Assembly (NCBI RefSeq): GCF_014698995.1
Contig: NZ_JACWZZ010000003.1
Span: forward strand, 496,001 to 560,000
Reading direction: 5' to 3'
From: Hymenobacter duratus
GTDB lineage: Bacteria > Bacteroidota > Bacteroidia > Cytophagales > Hymenobacteraceae
DNA: 64,000 nt
Shown piece after piece: positions 1-8,330 of this stretch (position 1 is its first letter; each line of letters starts with the position of its first letter). The position numbers and the translations under genes are program-made. Under the pieces are notes generated by a model. The model ran no database searches, had not been told where the DNA came from, and saw only the letters and a program-made list of their open reading frames with translations.

Positions 1-274
1 GAAAATCGAACCGGCTGGTGCCGAAGATGTCGTTCAGCGTAGTCTTTACTTGCTCCAGAAAACCGTCGAAGCTGCTCACGTTGGAAGCATCGAGCTGCAG
101 GGCGGCGGCTTTGCGGCCCAAGGCCTGTAATTCGGCCACTACCGCTTCGGCTTCATCCTTTTTGCTGTGGTAGGTCAGCATGATATCGAGGCCTTTCTGG
201 GCCAGGTGCTGGGCCATGTTTTTGCCGAGGCCGCGGCTGCCGCCCGTTACCAGGGCTATTTTGGTGGTACTCAT
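1..274 (-). CDS. SDR family oxidoreductase (partial, C-terminus off the window)
   Basis: The gene starts at the ATG complementary to 272-274 and runs off the left edge, so only about 91 residues are visible. The N-terminus reads MSTTKIALVTGGSRGLGKN, with the TGGSRGLG glycine-rich loop that binds NAD(P) in short-chain dehydrogenases/reductases. A later LQLDAS segment fits the conserved Asp after beta-4 that contacts the adenine ring. The catalytic YxxxK lies outside the window, so substrate and activity cannot be judged. It is probably a cytoplasmic NADPH-dependent reductase. No operon partner is visible; the next gene is on the other strand. Confidence 0.85.
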   Translation of the reverse strand, partial: MSTTKIALVTGGSRGLGKNMAQHLAQKGLDIMLTYHSKKDEAEAVVAELQALGRKAAALQLDASNVSSFDGFLEQVKTTLNDIFGTSRFDF

Positions 275-423
275 AAGAAATCTTAGGTTACGTGATACCG
301 CAAAGTTCCAGAGAATGAGCCGCTGTTTTCTGGTGAGTAGTTCAGATTAAATGGTGACAGGTTCCGGTGTTTCTCTTTGTTATATCTTACCCATCCAAAT
401 TGTGACGACTTTCCAACTTTTAT

Positions 424-801
424 ATGACCAAATTTCCTGATGCAATAGATAGCTCCAAGATTGGAACTTACCCCGCTGGTGTATGGTCAGGAGGAGGACA
501 TTTTTATGATGAGGTGTTGGAATACAGAGTATGGGTATACTCAGATGACGACGGAGAATATTTTTGTCCTTTCGAAAATTATAAAAGCGCCTTGCGCTTC
601 TCGAAAAAGACAATTGGAGCCAAAGATCCTGACGTGCTGATTTTGCAGAGAGAATATGTGGATGAACCACAAGAAGGAGTGTTCGTAAAAATCACGTCAG
701 AGAGAGTTGCAGAATGGAGACCAGAATGGCTTCAAAACAGCAAAAGAGAAAAAGGCAGCATTGACCGATTCATTGCTGAGCAAAACAGAAAAAATGGCTG
801 A
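424..801 (+). CDS. conserved hypothetical protein, 125 aa
   Basis: This is a small soluble acidic protein with no signal peptide or membrane segment. It opens MTKFPDAIDSSKIGTYPAG and contains a GVWSGGGHFYDEVLEYRVW stretch followed by an acidic DDDGEY segment. From memory, similar proteins occur widely in bacteria and are sometimes labelled GCN5-like acetyltransferases, but no acetyl-CoA-binding motif is visible here, so I assign no function. The gene is less GC-rich than its neighbours. It stands alone, with unrelated genes on both sides. The ATG at 424 is the first start in frame and gives the conserved-looking N-terminus. Confidence 0.75.
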   Translation: MTKFPDAIDSSKIGTYPAGVWSGGGHFYDEVLEYRVWVYSDDDGEYFCPFENYKSALRFSKKTIGAKDPDVLILQREYVDEPQEGVFVKITSERVAEWRPEWLQNSKREKGSIDRFIAEQNRKNG

Positions 802-842
802 GTCAGCAGTTCTGTAAACAAGCCTCAAACTGCTTCGGCCCG

Positions 843-1229
843 CTAAGCCGCCCACAGCTTTTCCCGGTATTGCTTGGGCGTGACGCCTACGAAGCGTTTG
901 AAGAACTTCGTGAAGTTGGAGGGGTCGTAGGTGAGGCGGGCCGCTACCTCGGCAGCTGTCAGGCGCGGGTCGGCCAGCAACTCCTTGGCTGCGGCCACCA
1001 GTCTGCGCTCAAAAATGGCGCAGGGCGCCTCGCCGGTAGTGAGCTTCAGCGTGTTGCTAAGGTGCGTAGGATGAATGCAGAGCTGACCGGCAAAATCTCT
1101 GATTTCCAGCGCTTCCGTAGCGTAGCCGGCCAGCAAGTCGTCGACGTGGGCATGCACGAGGCGAGTGAAATCAGCCGTTATTTCGTGCTGGCGCGCCAGA
1201 ATCTTTTTCGGGATGGGTGTCGTTGCCAT
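843..1229 (-). CDS. AraC-type helix-turn-helix transcriptional regulator, 128 aa
   Basis: The protein consists almost only of an AraC/XylS DNA-binding domain. The first helix-turn-helix covers about residues 40-68 (RDFAGQLCIHPTHLSNTLK) and the second about 88-118, ending in the family signature NFTKFFKRFVGVTPKQYRE. AraC regulators usually carry an N-terminal ligand-binding domain of 150-200 residues; here only about 35 residues precede the DNA-binding part, so it may respond to its own level or to a partner. The promoter side faces the 1230-1574 gap. The targets are not evident from the context. Confidence 0.85.
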   Translation of the reverse strand: MATTPIPKKILARQHEITADFTRLVHAHVDDLLAGYATEALEIRDFAGQLCIHPTHLSNTLKLTTGEAPCAIFERRLVAAAKELLADPRLTAAEVAARLTYDPSNFTKFFKRFVGVTPKQYREKLWAA

Positions 1230-1574
1230 GATTTTCTAAATCCAGTGGGCCTGCGTCTTGTTTGTGCCCTGAACAGTGCGAGGTAACTACCGCCGGTAGC
1301 TAGCCCGTAGATACTTTGGTTACCCAAATTGGTTTTGCCCTCTTTCCGGCGCAGCAGCACAATTACGGGGGCTTTCTGGAAAAACGAAAAGCCCTGCCCA
1401 CCCGGTTGTGGGTCTCTGCAATTCGTAATCCGAAGATTTACTGCCTTTTTTGCAGTTCCGTATCAGTTGGAGCCGCTACTGCAACGTGGCCCTCAACAGC
1501 TCGTGCGGGCCTTGTTGGTATTTCCTGTTTCATTGGCGGCAGCCTCGTCTGCGCCACTTTTAGCTCTTCTGCTT
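1230..1574. other. intergenic region between divergent genes, no clear feature
   Basis: This stretch of about 345 bp separates the AraC-type gene (minus) from the amidase (plus). I see no RNA gene, terminator or exact TAnnTTTG box; the nearest is TACTTTGG around 1313-1320. Part of it could belong to the amidase if translation starts further upstream, because that reading frame stays open from 1329, but the residues it would add look non-coding. Confidence 0.4.
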
Positions 1575-2603
1575 TTGCGCACAGCTCCTCTCCTCGTTCT
1601 GCTTTTCCTGATGTGTCTGGGCGCTTTCGGCCAGAGCAAAGTCCGCAAAGTGGTGGCCCGGCGCGGCGACGGAGTGCAGACACTGCTGCGCCGGTACGGC
1701 CTGAATTCCAGCCAGCAACAGCAGAAATTCAAGGAGCTGAACAAAGCGGCGCTGGGCCCTGGTGGCGGCCTGTTGGCGGGCCGTAGCTACCTGCTGCCGC
1801 CCGCTGTTTCAGCGGCTTCTCGCCTCAAAGCCACCAATCCTACGTCGCATGGCCAAAGCACTACGCCCCTGCTCACCGCCAACCTGTTCGGCCCCAGGTA
1901 CAGCCCCGTCCCTATCCGCGACAGGGCGCTGCGGGGGGCAGTGTATTATCTCTCGGCGGGCCACGGCGGCCCCGATCCGGGGGCCATTGGGCAGTATGGC
2001 TCCTATAAGCTGGCCGAAGACGAATATGCCTACGACGTAACCGTGCGCCTGGCCCGCGCGCTCATGGAGCACGGCGCTACAGTATACGTGATGGTGCAGG
2101 ACCCCAACGACGGCATCCGCGACCTGGCCGTGCTGCCCATCGACTACGACGAGGTGACGTATCCGCGCCAGAAGATTCCGCTGAGCCAGCTGGGCCGCCT
2201 GCGCCAGCGCATTGCGCAGGTAAACAAGCTCCATGCCCGCCACAAAGGTGCCTACCAGCGGCTGCTGGCCCTGCACGTAGACAGCCGCAGCGCGGGCCAG
2301 AACATCGACGTGTTTTTCTATCACCACGCCAATAGCCAGGCTGGCCTGCGGCTGGCCAAAAACATCCATAAGGTGTTTACCAACCGCTACAAGCGCGCCC
2401 AGCCCAACCGCCCCTACTCCGGCAACGTGTCGGTGCGCAGCAGCCTGTATGAGGTGCGGACCAGCCACGCGCCGGCCGTGTTCATGGAGCTGGGCAACAT
2501 CCGCAACCAGAAAGACCAGCGCCGTTTTGTGGTGCCCGATAACCGCCAGGCTTTGGCCAACTGGATTTGCGAAGGCCTGATTGCCGACTATACAGTGAGG
2601 TGA
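1575..2603 (+). CDS. secreted N-acetylmuramoyl-L-alanine amidase (Amidase_3) with LysM-like N-terminal region
   Basis: The enzyme should cut the amide bond between N-acetylmuramic acid and L-alanine in peptidoglycan. The Amidase_3 domain fills the C-terminal 220 residues: SAGHGGPDPGAIG supplies the first zinc histidine, the EDEYAYD helix the zinc glutamate, LALHVDS the second histidine, and MELGNIRN the catalytic glutamate. Before it lies a segment (ARRGDGVQTLLRRYGL to GRSYLLPP) resembling the LysM-like module of other Bacteroidota amidases. The start is uncertain: a TTG at 1575 gives a good signal peptide (RTAPLLVLLFLMCLGAFGQ), the only nearby ATG at 1611 truncates it, and the frame stays open to a TTG at 1329. 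Confidence 0.8.
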   Translation: MRTAPLLVLLFLMCLGAFGQSKVRKVVARRGDGVQTLLRRYGLNSSQQQQKFKELNKAALGPGGGLLAGRSYLLPPAVSAASRLKATNPTSHGQSTTPLLTANLFGPRYSPVPIRDRALRGAVYYLSAGHGGPDPGAIGQYGSYKLAEDEYAYDVTVRLARALMEHGATVYVMVQDPNDGIRDLAVLPIDYDEVTYPRQKIPLSQLGRLRQRIAQVNKLHARHKGAYQRLLALHVDSRSAGQNIDVFFYHHANSQAGLRLAKNIHKVFTNRYKRAQPNRPYSGNVSVRSSLYEVRTSHAPAVFMELGNIRNQKDQRRFVVPDNRQALANWICEGLIADYTVR

Positions 2604-2700
2604 TGGAGTAATGGGGTGAAAGGTGAAAGGTGAAAGGTAAGTGGTCTTGTCTACCTGTCACTTCCTCACCTCATCACCATTCACCCCATTACTTCCTCAC
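2595..2700. repeat. imperfect inverted repeat between convergent genes
   Basis: The left arm (about 2595-2625) and the right arm (about 2674-2700) are near-complementary around AGTAATGGGGTGAA, and AGGTGAA is repeated in tandem in the left arm. It overlaps the last codons of the amidase and of the convergent gene ending at 2697. It may act as a bidirectional terminator, or may be a mobile-type short repeat. Confidence 0.6.
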
Positions 2701-3026
2701 GGATTCATCAGCAGGAAAAGCAGATTGTGGTAGAGTATGCCCTGCTCCCCGTCGTAGATGCCGTCGAGGCCGGCGTCTTCCATCAGCGCCTCCACTTCCT
2801 CATAATCCCGCAGAAAGTCGATTTCCAGCTCTTCTTCGCCGGGAACCTGCGTGTGCGCCAGGTAGCGGCGCTTCGGCTCCAGCGTAATAAACAGCTTCTG
2901 GTATTTGGTTTGCGCGATAAGCAGCGCTTCGCAGGAAGTCACTGTATCGTCGTCGGTGTGCAGATAGACCGTCGTCTTTTCGGCCTCCGTGGTGTGCTGC
3001 AGAAAGCTGTACGTGTCGATGCTCAT
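2697..3026 (-). CDS. hypothetical acidic protein, 109 aa
   Basis: This is a small soluble protein rich in Asp and Glu (for example EEELEIDFLRDYEEVEALME at 64-83) with no signal peptide, transmembrane helix or metal motif. It converges on the amidase gene, and its stop codon lies in the inverted repeat that ends the amidase. The ATG complementary to 3024-3026 is the first start in frame and gives MSIDTYSFLQHT. I do not recognise the family. The coding call rests on an open frame and GC-rich third positions like those of its neighbours. Confidence 0.65.
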   Translation of the reverse strand: MSIDTYSFLQHTTEAEKTTVYLHTDDDTVTSCEALLIAQTKYQKLFITLEPKRRYLAHTQVPGEEELEIDFLRDYEEVEALMEDAGLDGIYDGEQGILYHNLLFLLMNP

Positions 3027-3139
3027 GGCGAAGAAAGTAAGGAGGTCCGGGGCCCGAAGGTACTACGCATCCGGCAGGTCGGTGGCCCAGCCGGGGGCGC
3101 GGCAGGTAAGGCGGCGGAATGGCCCTCCCGGAGAAAAGC

Positions 3140-3147
3140 TACCTTCG
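3140..3147 (+). promoter_or_regulatory. candidate -7 box (TACCTTCG)
   Basis: TACCTTCG is a one-base variant of the Bacteroidota -7 consensus TAnnTTTG. It lies 37 bp before the ATG of the PLP enzyme at 3185, which would give a leader of about 33 nt. No clear -33 TTTG is seen at the expected distance. Confidence 0.4.
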
Positions 3148-3184
3148 GGGCAAATTCCATCCTTCCCACCCACCCCATTCCGTC

Positions 3185-4495
3185 ATGACTACCCCTCACG
3201 ACCATGCCTGTATCAACGGGCAGCGCCTCCACCCCGAGAGCCTGATGATGAGCTACGGCTACACGCCCGCCTGGAGCGAAGGCGCCATCAAGCCGCCCAT
3301 TTTTCAGACGTCTACCTTCGTTTTCAAGAATGCGGAGGAAGGCAAAGCGTTTTTCGAGCTGGCTTACGGCCTGCGCCAGCAGGGTCCGGAGGAGGAAATG
3401 GGCCTGATTTATTCGCGCCTGAACAACCCCAGCCTCGAAATTCTGGAGCACCGCCTCTGTCTCTGGGACGAGGCCGAGGAGGCCGCCAGCTTCGCTTCGG
3501 GCATGGCCGCCATCAGCACCACCCTGCTGGCCCTGCTGCAACCCGGCGACGTGGTGCTGCACTCCGAGCCCGTGTACGGCGGCTCCGACTTCTTCCTGAA
3601 GAACGTGCTCCGCAAGTTTGGCATTGAGGCCCAGGGCTTCCTGCCCACCGCCACGCCCGCGGAGCTAGAAGCCCAGGCTGCCGCCATTGCGCCCGGCCGC
3701 CTGGCCATGATATTCGTGGAAACACCCGCCAACCCCACCAACCATCTCGTAGATCTGGAAGCCTGCGCCGCCCTAGCCCGCCAGTACGGTACGCCCGAAA
3801 AGCCGGTGCGCTTTGTGGTCGATAATACCTTCCTGGGGCCTGTATTTCAGCACCCGCTCAAGCACGGCGCCGATGTGGTGCTGTATTCAGCCACTAAGTT
3901 TCTGGGCGGCCACTCCGACCTGATTGCGGGAGCTGCACTCAGCAACCGCGCGCTGATGAAGGAAATCAAGGGCATGCGCACCTTCATGGGCACTATGTGC
4001 GACCCCAATACGGGCTGGATGCTGATGCGCAGCCTTGAAACCCTGAAGCTGCGCATGGAGCGCGCCGCCGCCTCGGCCCAGGTTATTGCCGACTGGCTGC
4101 GGGCGCATCCGCTGGTGGAGCGCACCTACTACCTCACGCATCTGGAGCACTGCCCGGTGCAGCAGGACATTTACCGCCGCCACTGCCTCTCGCCCGGCTC
4201 CATGATTTCGTTCGATATCCGGGGTGGCGAGGCCGAAGCATTCCGCTTCCTCAACGCGCTACGTCTCATCAAGCTGGCCGTGAGCCTGGGCGGCACCGAA
4301 AGCCTAGCCGAGCACCCCGCCACCATGACCCACTCCGACATTACCGTTGCCGACCAGCTGGAAATGGGTATTACCGCCCAGATGATTCGCCTGAGCATCG
4401 GGGTGGAAGACCCGCAGGACCTGATGCTGGACCTCAGCCAGGCCTTTGAGGCCGTGGGCATGCCGAAAGAAGTACGCGTGGCGGAGCTGGCGTAG
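3185..4495 (+). CDS. Cys/Met metabolism PLP-dependent enzyme (cystathionine gamma-synthase / methionine gamma-lyase family)
   Basis: A 436-residue fold-type I PLP enzyme of the trans-sulfuration family. The cofactor lysine is K238 in VVLYSATKFLGGHSD. Other family marks are YSRLNNPS (phosphate-binding Tyr/Arg), ASFASGMAAI, SEPVYGGS and VDNTF with the pyridine-nitrogen Asp, plus the late LSIGVEDPQDL that contacts substrate carboxylate. It is somewhat longer than the 380-400 residues of typical MetB or MGL, with an extended N-terminus and an insert near residues 60-73. The sequence alone does not separate gamma-synthase, beta-lyase and gamma-lyase activity. The start at 3185 sits after a candidate -7 box; earlier in-frame codons look non-coding. 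A terminator follows at once. Confidence 0.88.
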   Translation: MTTPHDHACINGQRLHPESLMMSYGYTPAWSEGAIKPPIFQTSTFVFKNAEEGKAFFELAYGLRQQGPEEEMGLIYSRLNNPSLEILEHRLCLWDEAEEAASFASGMAAISTTLLALLQPGDVVLHSEPVYGGSDFFLKNVLRKFGIEAQGFLPTATPAELEAQAAAIAPGRLAMIFVETPANPTNHLVDLEACAALARQYGTPEKPVRFVVDNTFLGPVFQHPLKHGADVVLYSATKFLGGHSDLIAGAALSNRALMKEIKGMRTFMGTMCDPNTGWMLMRSLETLKLRMERAAASAQVIADWLRAHPLVERTYYLTHLEHCPVQQDIYRRHCLSPGSMISFDIRGGEAEAFRFLNALRLIKLAVSLGGTESLAEHPATMTHSDITVADQLEMGITAQMIRLSIGVEDPQDLMLDLSQAFEAVGMPKEVRVAELA

Positions 4496-4564
4496 CGGCT
4501 TACGTGCAGTGGCCCCGCCAGCCGGGTGCCGGAGTGCGCTTCTGAAGGTATCCTGACAGCATTC

Positions 4565-4607
4565 AAAATCCCACCACTGAGGTCAGTGGCGGGATTTTGT
4601 TTTTTTA
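4565..4607 (+). terminator. Rho-independent terminator after the PLP enzyme
   Basis: A 16-bp stem with one mismatch (4565-4580 with 4583-4598) closes on a GG loop and is followed by a T-rich run to about 4607. Confidence 0.85.
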
Positions 4608-4727
4608 AACTACCCCGAACCCCTACTTGGAAACTCAAGCCAAAGCATATAAATATCAATATATTTTAGACTCTGCTATTTCTCTTGCGTATGCGGCTGT
4701 ATTCTCATCCTTTTACTCCCAAAGACC

Positions 4728-6110
4728 ATGAGCCAGAGCCTATTAGAGCTCGTCCAGCACTATTTCAGCGGCGACACCATGCACCAGACCAGCACCGCGC
4801 TGGGCGAGAACGAAAGCAACATTGGGACGGCGCTGCGCAGCATCATTCCCCTGGTGCTGGGTGGAGTGCTTGCTCGCTCGCATCAGCCCGGTGGCTCAGC
4901 TGAGCTGTTTGGGCTGGCCAACCAGGCGCATAGCAACGGAATCCTGGGCAATCTAAGTAGTTTGCTGGGCGGCCTGAACGTCAACAGCTCGGCACCCGCC
5001 ACGGATGGCGGCTTGCTGAACAAGGGGGCCGAAATGCTGCGGTCCGTGTTTGGTTCGCACTACACTACCGCTGTAGAGGGCGTAAGCCAGCAGGCCGGGG
5101 TGCGCACTTCCACCACCAGCAGCCTGATGAATATGGCGGTGCCGGTAGTGCTGGGCCTGCTGGGCAAGCACACAGCCGAAAACCACCTCGATGCCAACGG
5201 CTTCGGCAGCTACCTCAACAGTCAGAAGGGCAACATTACGGGAGCACTGAGCAGCCTGCCGGGCGGTCTGGGCACCGTGCTTGCCGGCCTGGGCCTGGGA
5301 GCCACGGGGATGAGCAATGCGGCCAGTGCTACCGCCCACAATGTTGGTAGCACCGTTTCGGCAGCGGCAAACCGCACCGGCGACGCGGTCCGCCACACGG
5401 CCCGCGACGTGGAAACGGCGGCGGCTACCCCGAGCCGGTGGCCGTGGCTGCTGCTGCTGCTTGCTGTATTGGCGGCTCTCTTCTACTTCATGCGTGGCTG
5501 CAACAAGGAGCCGGAAACTGCTACCTCAACAACCACCGAAACCACCATGACAGACACCACCACGTCTGTGGCTGCTGCGCCAGCTCCGGCTGCCGTTACC
5601 GGCCGCTACGACGAGGCCAGTGGCAACTACATCTACGATACGGGCGTCAACGCCGACATCACGCTGCCCGATGGCACGGTCCTGAACGTGGGCAGCAACT
5701 CGTTTGAGTCGCGCCTGTTCAACTTCCTGAACGATGCCAGCCAGACAGTCAGCGACGACAAGACGCAGGGCTGGATGAGCCTCGACCGGGTGTATTTCAA
5801 TACCGGCAAGTCTACGCTGACGGCGGAGTCGCAGGCCCAGCTGAAGAACCTGGCCGCTATTCTGAAGGCCTTCCCGAATGCAGCCGTGAAGCTGGGCGGC
5901 TACACCGATAACAAAGGTGCCGCCGACATGAACCTGACCCTCAGCGCCGACCGCGCCAACGCCGCCCGCAAGGCGGTGCTGGACAGCGGTATCGATGCCG
6001 GCCGCGTGGCGGCCGAAGGCTACGGCCAGGAGCACCCCATTGCCACCAACGACACGCCCGAAGGCCGCGCCCAGAACCGCCGCGTGGATGTGCGCGTGAC
6101 CAAAAAGTAA
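4728..6110 (+). CDS. DUF937-OmpA fusion envelope protein, 460 aa
   Basis: The N-terminal 190 residues match the DUF937 (YidB-like) pattern: MSQSLLELVQHYFSGDT, then repeated glycine-rich helices with IIPLVLGGVL and MAVPVVLGLLGKH. An Ala/Thr-rich stretch follows, then one membrane helix at about 237-257 (WPWLLLLLAVLAALFYFMRG), a Thr-rich linker, and an OmpA-type peptidoglycan-binding domain from about residue 347 (VYFNTGKSTLTAESQAQL, GGYTDNKGAADMN, LSADRANAARKAVL, NRRVDVRV). It probably anchors an inner-membrane protein to peptidoglycan. Such fusions are common in Bacteroidota; the role of DUF937 is unknown. It is monocistronic between two terminators. Confidence 0.9.
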   Translation: MSQSLLELVQHYFSGDTMHQTSTALGENESNIGTALRSIIPLVLGGVLARSHQPGGSAELFGLANQAHSNGILGNLSSLLGGLNVNSSAPATDGGLLNKGAEMLRSVFGSHYTTAVEGVSQQAGVRTSTTSSLMNMAVPVVLGLLGKHTAENHLDANGFGSYLNSQKGNITGALSSLPGGLGTVLAGLGLGATGMSNAASATAHNVGSTVSAAANRTGDAVRHTARDVETAAATPSRWPWLLLLLAVLAALFYFMRGCNKEPETATSTTTETTMTDTTTSVAAAPAPAAVTGRYDEASGNYIYDTGVNADITLPDGTVLNVGSNSFESRLFNFLNDASQTVSDDKTQGWMSLDRVYFNTGKSTLTAESQAQLKNLAAILKAFPNAAVKLGGYTDNKGAADMNLTLSADRANAARKAVLDSGIDAGRVAAEGYGQEHPIATNDTPEGRAQNRRVDVRVTKK

Positions 6111-6130
6111 GTTTCATCACCCCCCCGCAA

Positions 6131-6164
6131 AAGCCCGCCGCTGAATCCAGCGGCGGGCTTTTTT
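6131..6164. terminator. Rho-independent terminator
   Basis: A perfect 13-bp GC-rich stem (6131-6143 with 6148-6160) with a 4-nt loop is followed by TTTT and preceded by AAAA, so it could work in both directions. It ends the DUF937-OmpA gene. Confidence 0.9.
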
Positions 6165-6219
6165 GCTTGCTATAGTTAGAATAAGTGCCTTTATTTCAAA
6201 AATATTCACTCTGGCCTAT

Positions 6220-7137
6220 ATGGAAGCTCCGCTTACTTCATCCCCTACCCTCGGCCCCAGGTCGGCCCGCCCGGTACACGGTACGGACTCACGTACTGCT
6301 TCAGAGCACAGCCCGGCGGCCTGCCTGAACTGCGGTACACTGGTGCCCGAGCGGTTCTGCAGCCACTGCGGACAGGATGCCCACCACACGCACCGCCTGA
6401 CGATGGCGGACATGCTACACGACATTCCGCACAGTATATGGCACGTAGATAAGGGCATTATTTACTCATTGCGCACCATCATCAGCCGGCCAGGTACTAC
6501 CATTCGGGCTTACCTGGCGGGGCAGCGCGTCAACCACTTCCGGCCCTTATCACTGCTGCTAATCGTGACGGGTACTTTTGCCTTTATCTCCTCTATACTT
6601 CACATCGACATGATGCCGCCCCGCGACCCTGCCGTGCCGGAGGAGGTGTACCAGATGCAGAAATCAGGAGTGCAATTTATGGCCAAGTACATGAGCTGGA
6701 TATACGTAGCGCTGGTACCGTCCATTGCCGGGTTTGCACGACTGTTTCTGCGCCGTGGCGGCTACAACTACGCCGAGTGCCTGGTTATTGCGGCCTTCAT
6801 CACGGCCATTTGCAACGCCCTGACGCTATTCTCGCTGCCTGTAGTGTATCTGTACTCCGGTACTCCCCACATCCAGATGATTACCTTCGCCATCAGCGCG
6901 CTGTCGATTGGTTTCGCCACCTGGGCCTACAGCACGCTGCTGGTGCACACTGGCCTAAGCCTGGCGGGGCGCCTGATTCGTGGCTTCTTTCCGTTTGTGC
7001 TCGGCATTTACGTGCCGATCATCCTGGGAATTGTACTCATGACGGTGGTGAAGTCAAGCACTGCCAAGCAAGGCGCAGAGCAGCCGCCCCAGGTTAAGTC
7101 AGCACCCAAGCCAGCACCGGCTTCTGATCAGCAGTAA
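6220..7137 (+). CDS. DUF3667 domain-containing membrane protein with zinc ribbon
   Basis: A 305-residue protein. A zinc ribbon CxxC...CxxC (CLNCGTLVPERFCSHCGQD) lies at about residues 36-55. It is followed by HRLTMADMLHDIPHSIWHVDKG, the characteristic DUF3667 segment, and FRPLSLLLIVTGTFAF, the first of about five hydrophobic helices. The C-terminus is a charged Pro/Ala-rich cytoplasmic tail. The family is common in Bacteroidota and has no established function. I start at the ATG at 6220; the upstream extension to 6163 overlaps the terminator of the previous gene and is unlikely. Confidence 0.85.
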   Translation: MEAPLTSSPTLGPRSARPVHGTDSRTASEHSPAACLNCGTLVPERFCSHCGQDAHHTHRLTMADMLHDIPHSIWHVDKGIIYSLRTIISRPGTTIRAYLAGQRVNHFRPLSLLLIVTGTFAFISSILHIDMMPPRDPAVPEEVYQMQKSGVQFMAKYMSWIYVALVPSIAGFARLFLRRGGYNYAECLVIAAFITAICNALTLFSLPVVYLYSGTPHIQMITFAISALSIGFATWAYSTLLVHTGLSLAGRLIRGFFPFVLGIYVPIILGIVLMTVVKSSTAKQGAEQPPQVKSAPKPAPASDQQ

Positions 7138-7160
7138 TCTGTCGCTTCGCCTCACAAATC

Positions 7161-7197
7161 AAAAAGCCCCGTCGCTGATTCAGCGACGGGGCTTTTC
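7161..7197. terminator. bidirectional terminator
   Basis: A 16-bp perfect stem (7162-7177 with 7181-7196) around an ATT loop, with A-rich and T-rich flanks, lies between the convergent DUF3667 and deoxyhypusine-synthase-like genes and can serve both. Confidence 0.92.
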
Positions 7198-7216
7198 GTT
7201 AAGCAGTGTTCGGCAA

Positions 7217-8188
7217 TTACTGCCCCAGCACCATGGCAAAAATCAGCGGGGCCACGATGGTAGCGTCCGACTCGATGATGTACTTGGGCGTGTCCTGGCC
7301 CAGCTTGCCCCAGGTGATTTTCTCGTTGGGCACGGCGCCGGAGTAGCTGCCGTAGCTGGTGGTGGAGTCCGAAATCTGGCAGAAGTAGCCCCACAGCGGC
7401 ACGCTGGTGCGGCCCAGGTCCTGGTGCAGCATGGGTACTACGCAGATGGGGAAGTCGCCGGCAATGCCGCCGCCAATCTGGAAGAAGCCCACTTTGCTGG
7501 CCTCCGTGGCCTGCTCGGTGTACCAGCCGGCCAGGTAAATCATGTACTCGATGCCGGTGCGCACGGTGTGCACGTTCTTGATGTCGCCGCTGATGACGTG
7601 GCCGGCGAAGATGTTGCCCAGCGTGGAGTCTTCCCAGCCGGGGCAGATGATGGGCAGGTTTTTCTCGGCGGCGGCCAGCATCCAGCTGTCCTTGGGGTCA
7701 ATCTGATAGTACTGCTCCAGCTCGCCCGACTTCAGGATCTGGTAGAAGAACTCGTGGGGGAAGTACTGCTCGCCGGCCTTGTCGGCCTTTTCCCAGAACT
7801 TCAGTACCGAGTGCTCCAGGCGGCGCATGGCTTCTTCCTCGGGAATGCAGGTGTCCGTTACGCGGTTCATGTGGCGCTCCAGCAAAGCCTGCTCGTCGGC
7901 GGGCGTCAGGTCGCGGTAGTTGGGCACCCGCTCGTAGAAGTCGTGGGCCACCAGGTTGAAGATGTCCTCCTCCAGGTTGGCACCCGTGCAGCTGATGATC
8001 TGCACCTTGTCCTGCCGAATCAGCTCGGCCAACTGGATGCCCATTTCGGCGGTGCTCATGGCGCCGGCCAGGGTAATCATCATCTTGCCACCATCGGCGA
8101 GGTGCTTGTTGTAGCCTTCGGCGGCATCAATCAGGGCAGCGGCGTTGAAGTGGCGGTAGTGGTGCTTGAGGAAGTTGGTGATTTGCAT
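7217..8188 (-). CDS. deoxyhypusine synthase family protein
   Basis: A 323-residue homologue of deoxyhypusine synthase, an NAD-dependent enzyme that in eukaryotes and archaea moves the aminobutyl group of spermidine onto a lysine of eIF5A/aIF5A. Visible family marks are MMITLAGAMSTAEMG, QIISCTGANLEED, the GRTS-type segment DLGRTSVPLWGYF and the catalytic-lysine motif ITWGKL (K295). Bacteria lack eIF5A; characterised bacterial members use free amines and make homospermidine-type or related polyamines. A polyamine-modifying role is therefore the better guess, with substrate unknown. It lies alone between a terminator and a palindromic repeat. Confidence 0.85.
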   Translation of the reverse strand: MQITNFLKHHYRHFNAAALIDAAEGYNKHLADGGKMMITLAGAMSTAEMGIQLAELIRQDKVQIISCTGANLEEDIFNLVAHDFYERVPNYRDLTPADEQALLERHMNRVTDTCIPEEEAMRRLEHSVLKFWEKADKAGEQYFPHEFFYQILKSGELEQYYQIDPKDSWMLAAAEKNLPIICPGWEDSTLGNIFAGHVISGDIKNVHTVRTGIEYMIYLAGWYTEQATEASKVGFFQIGGGIAGDFPICVVPMLHQDLGRTSVPLWGYFCQISDSTTSYGSYSGAVPNEKITWGKLGQDTPKYIIESDATIVAPLIFAMVLGQ

Positions 8189-8220
8189 GGGTTAGGTGGT
8201 TTATGTTGTTTCTATTGGCC

Positions 8221-8306
8221 GTCATGCTGAGCTTGCCGAAGCATGTCTACCACAATGCTATCTAGTTACTTTGGCGGTAGAGATGCTTCGGCAAGCTCAG
8301 CATGAC
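8221..8306. repeat. dispersed palindromic repeat, family A
   Basis: Two complementary 24-bp arms (8221-8244 and 8283-8306) beginning GTCATGCTGAGCTTGCCGAA enclose a 38-bp loop. The same arms recur at 37734-37822 and, with changes, at 39331-39424. It lies between the deoxyhypusine-synthase-like gene and hslV. Confidence 0.85.
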
Positions 8307-8330
8307 GTTCTTTTCTTGCCTTCTGACAAC

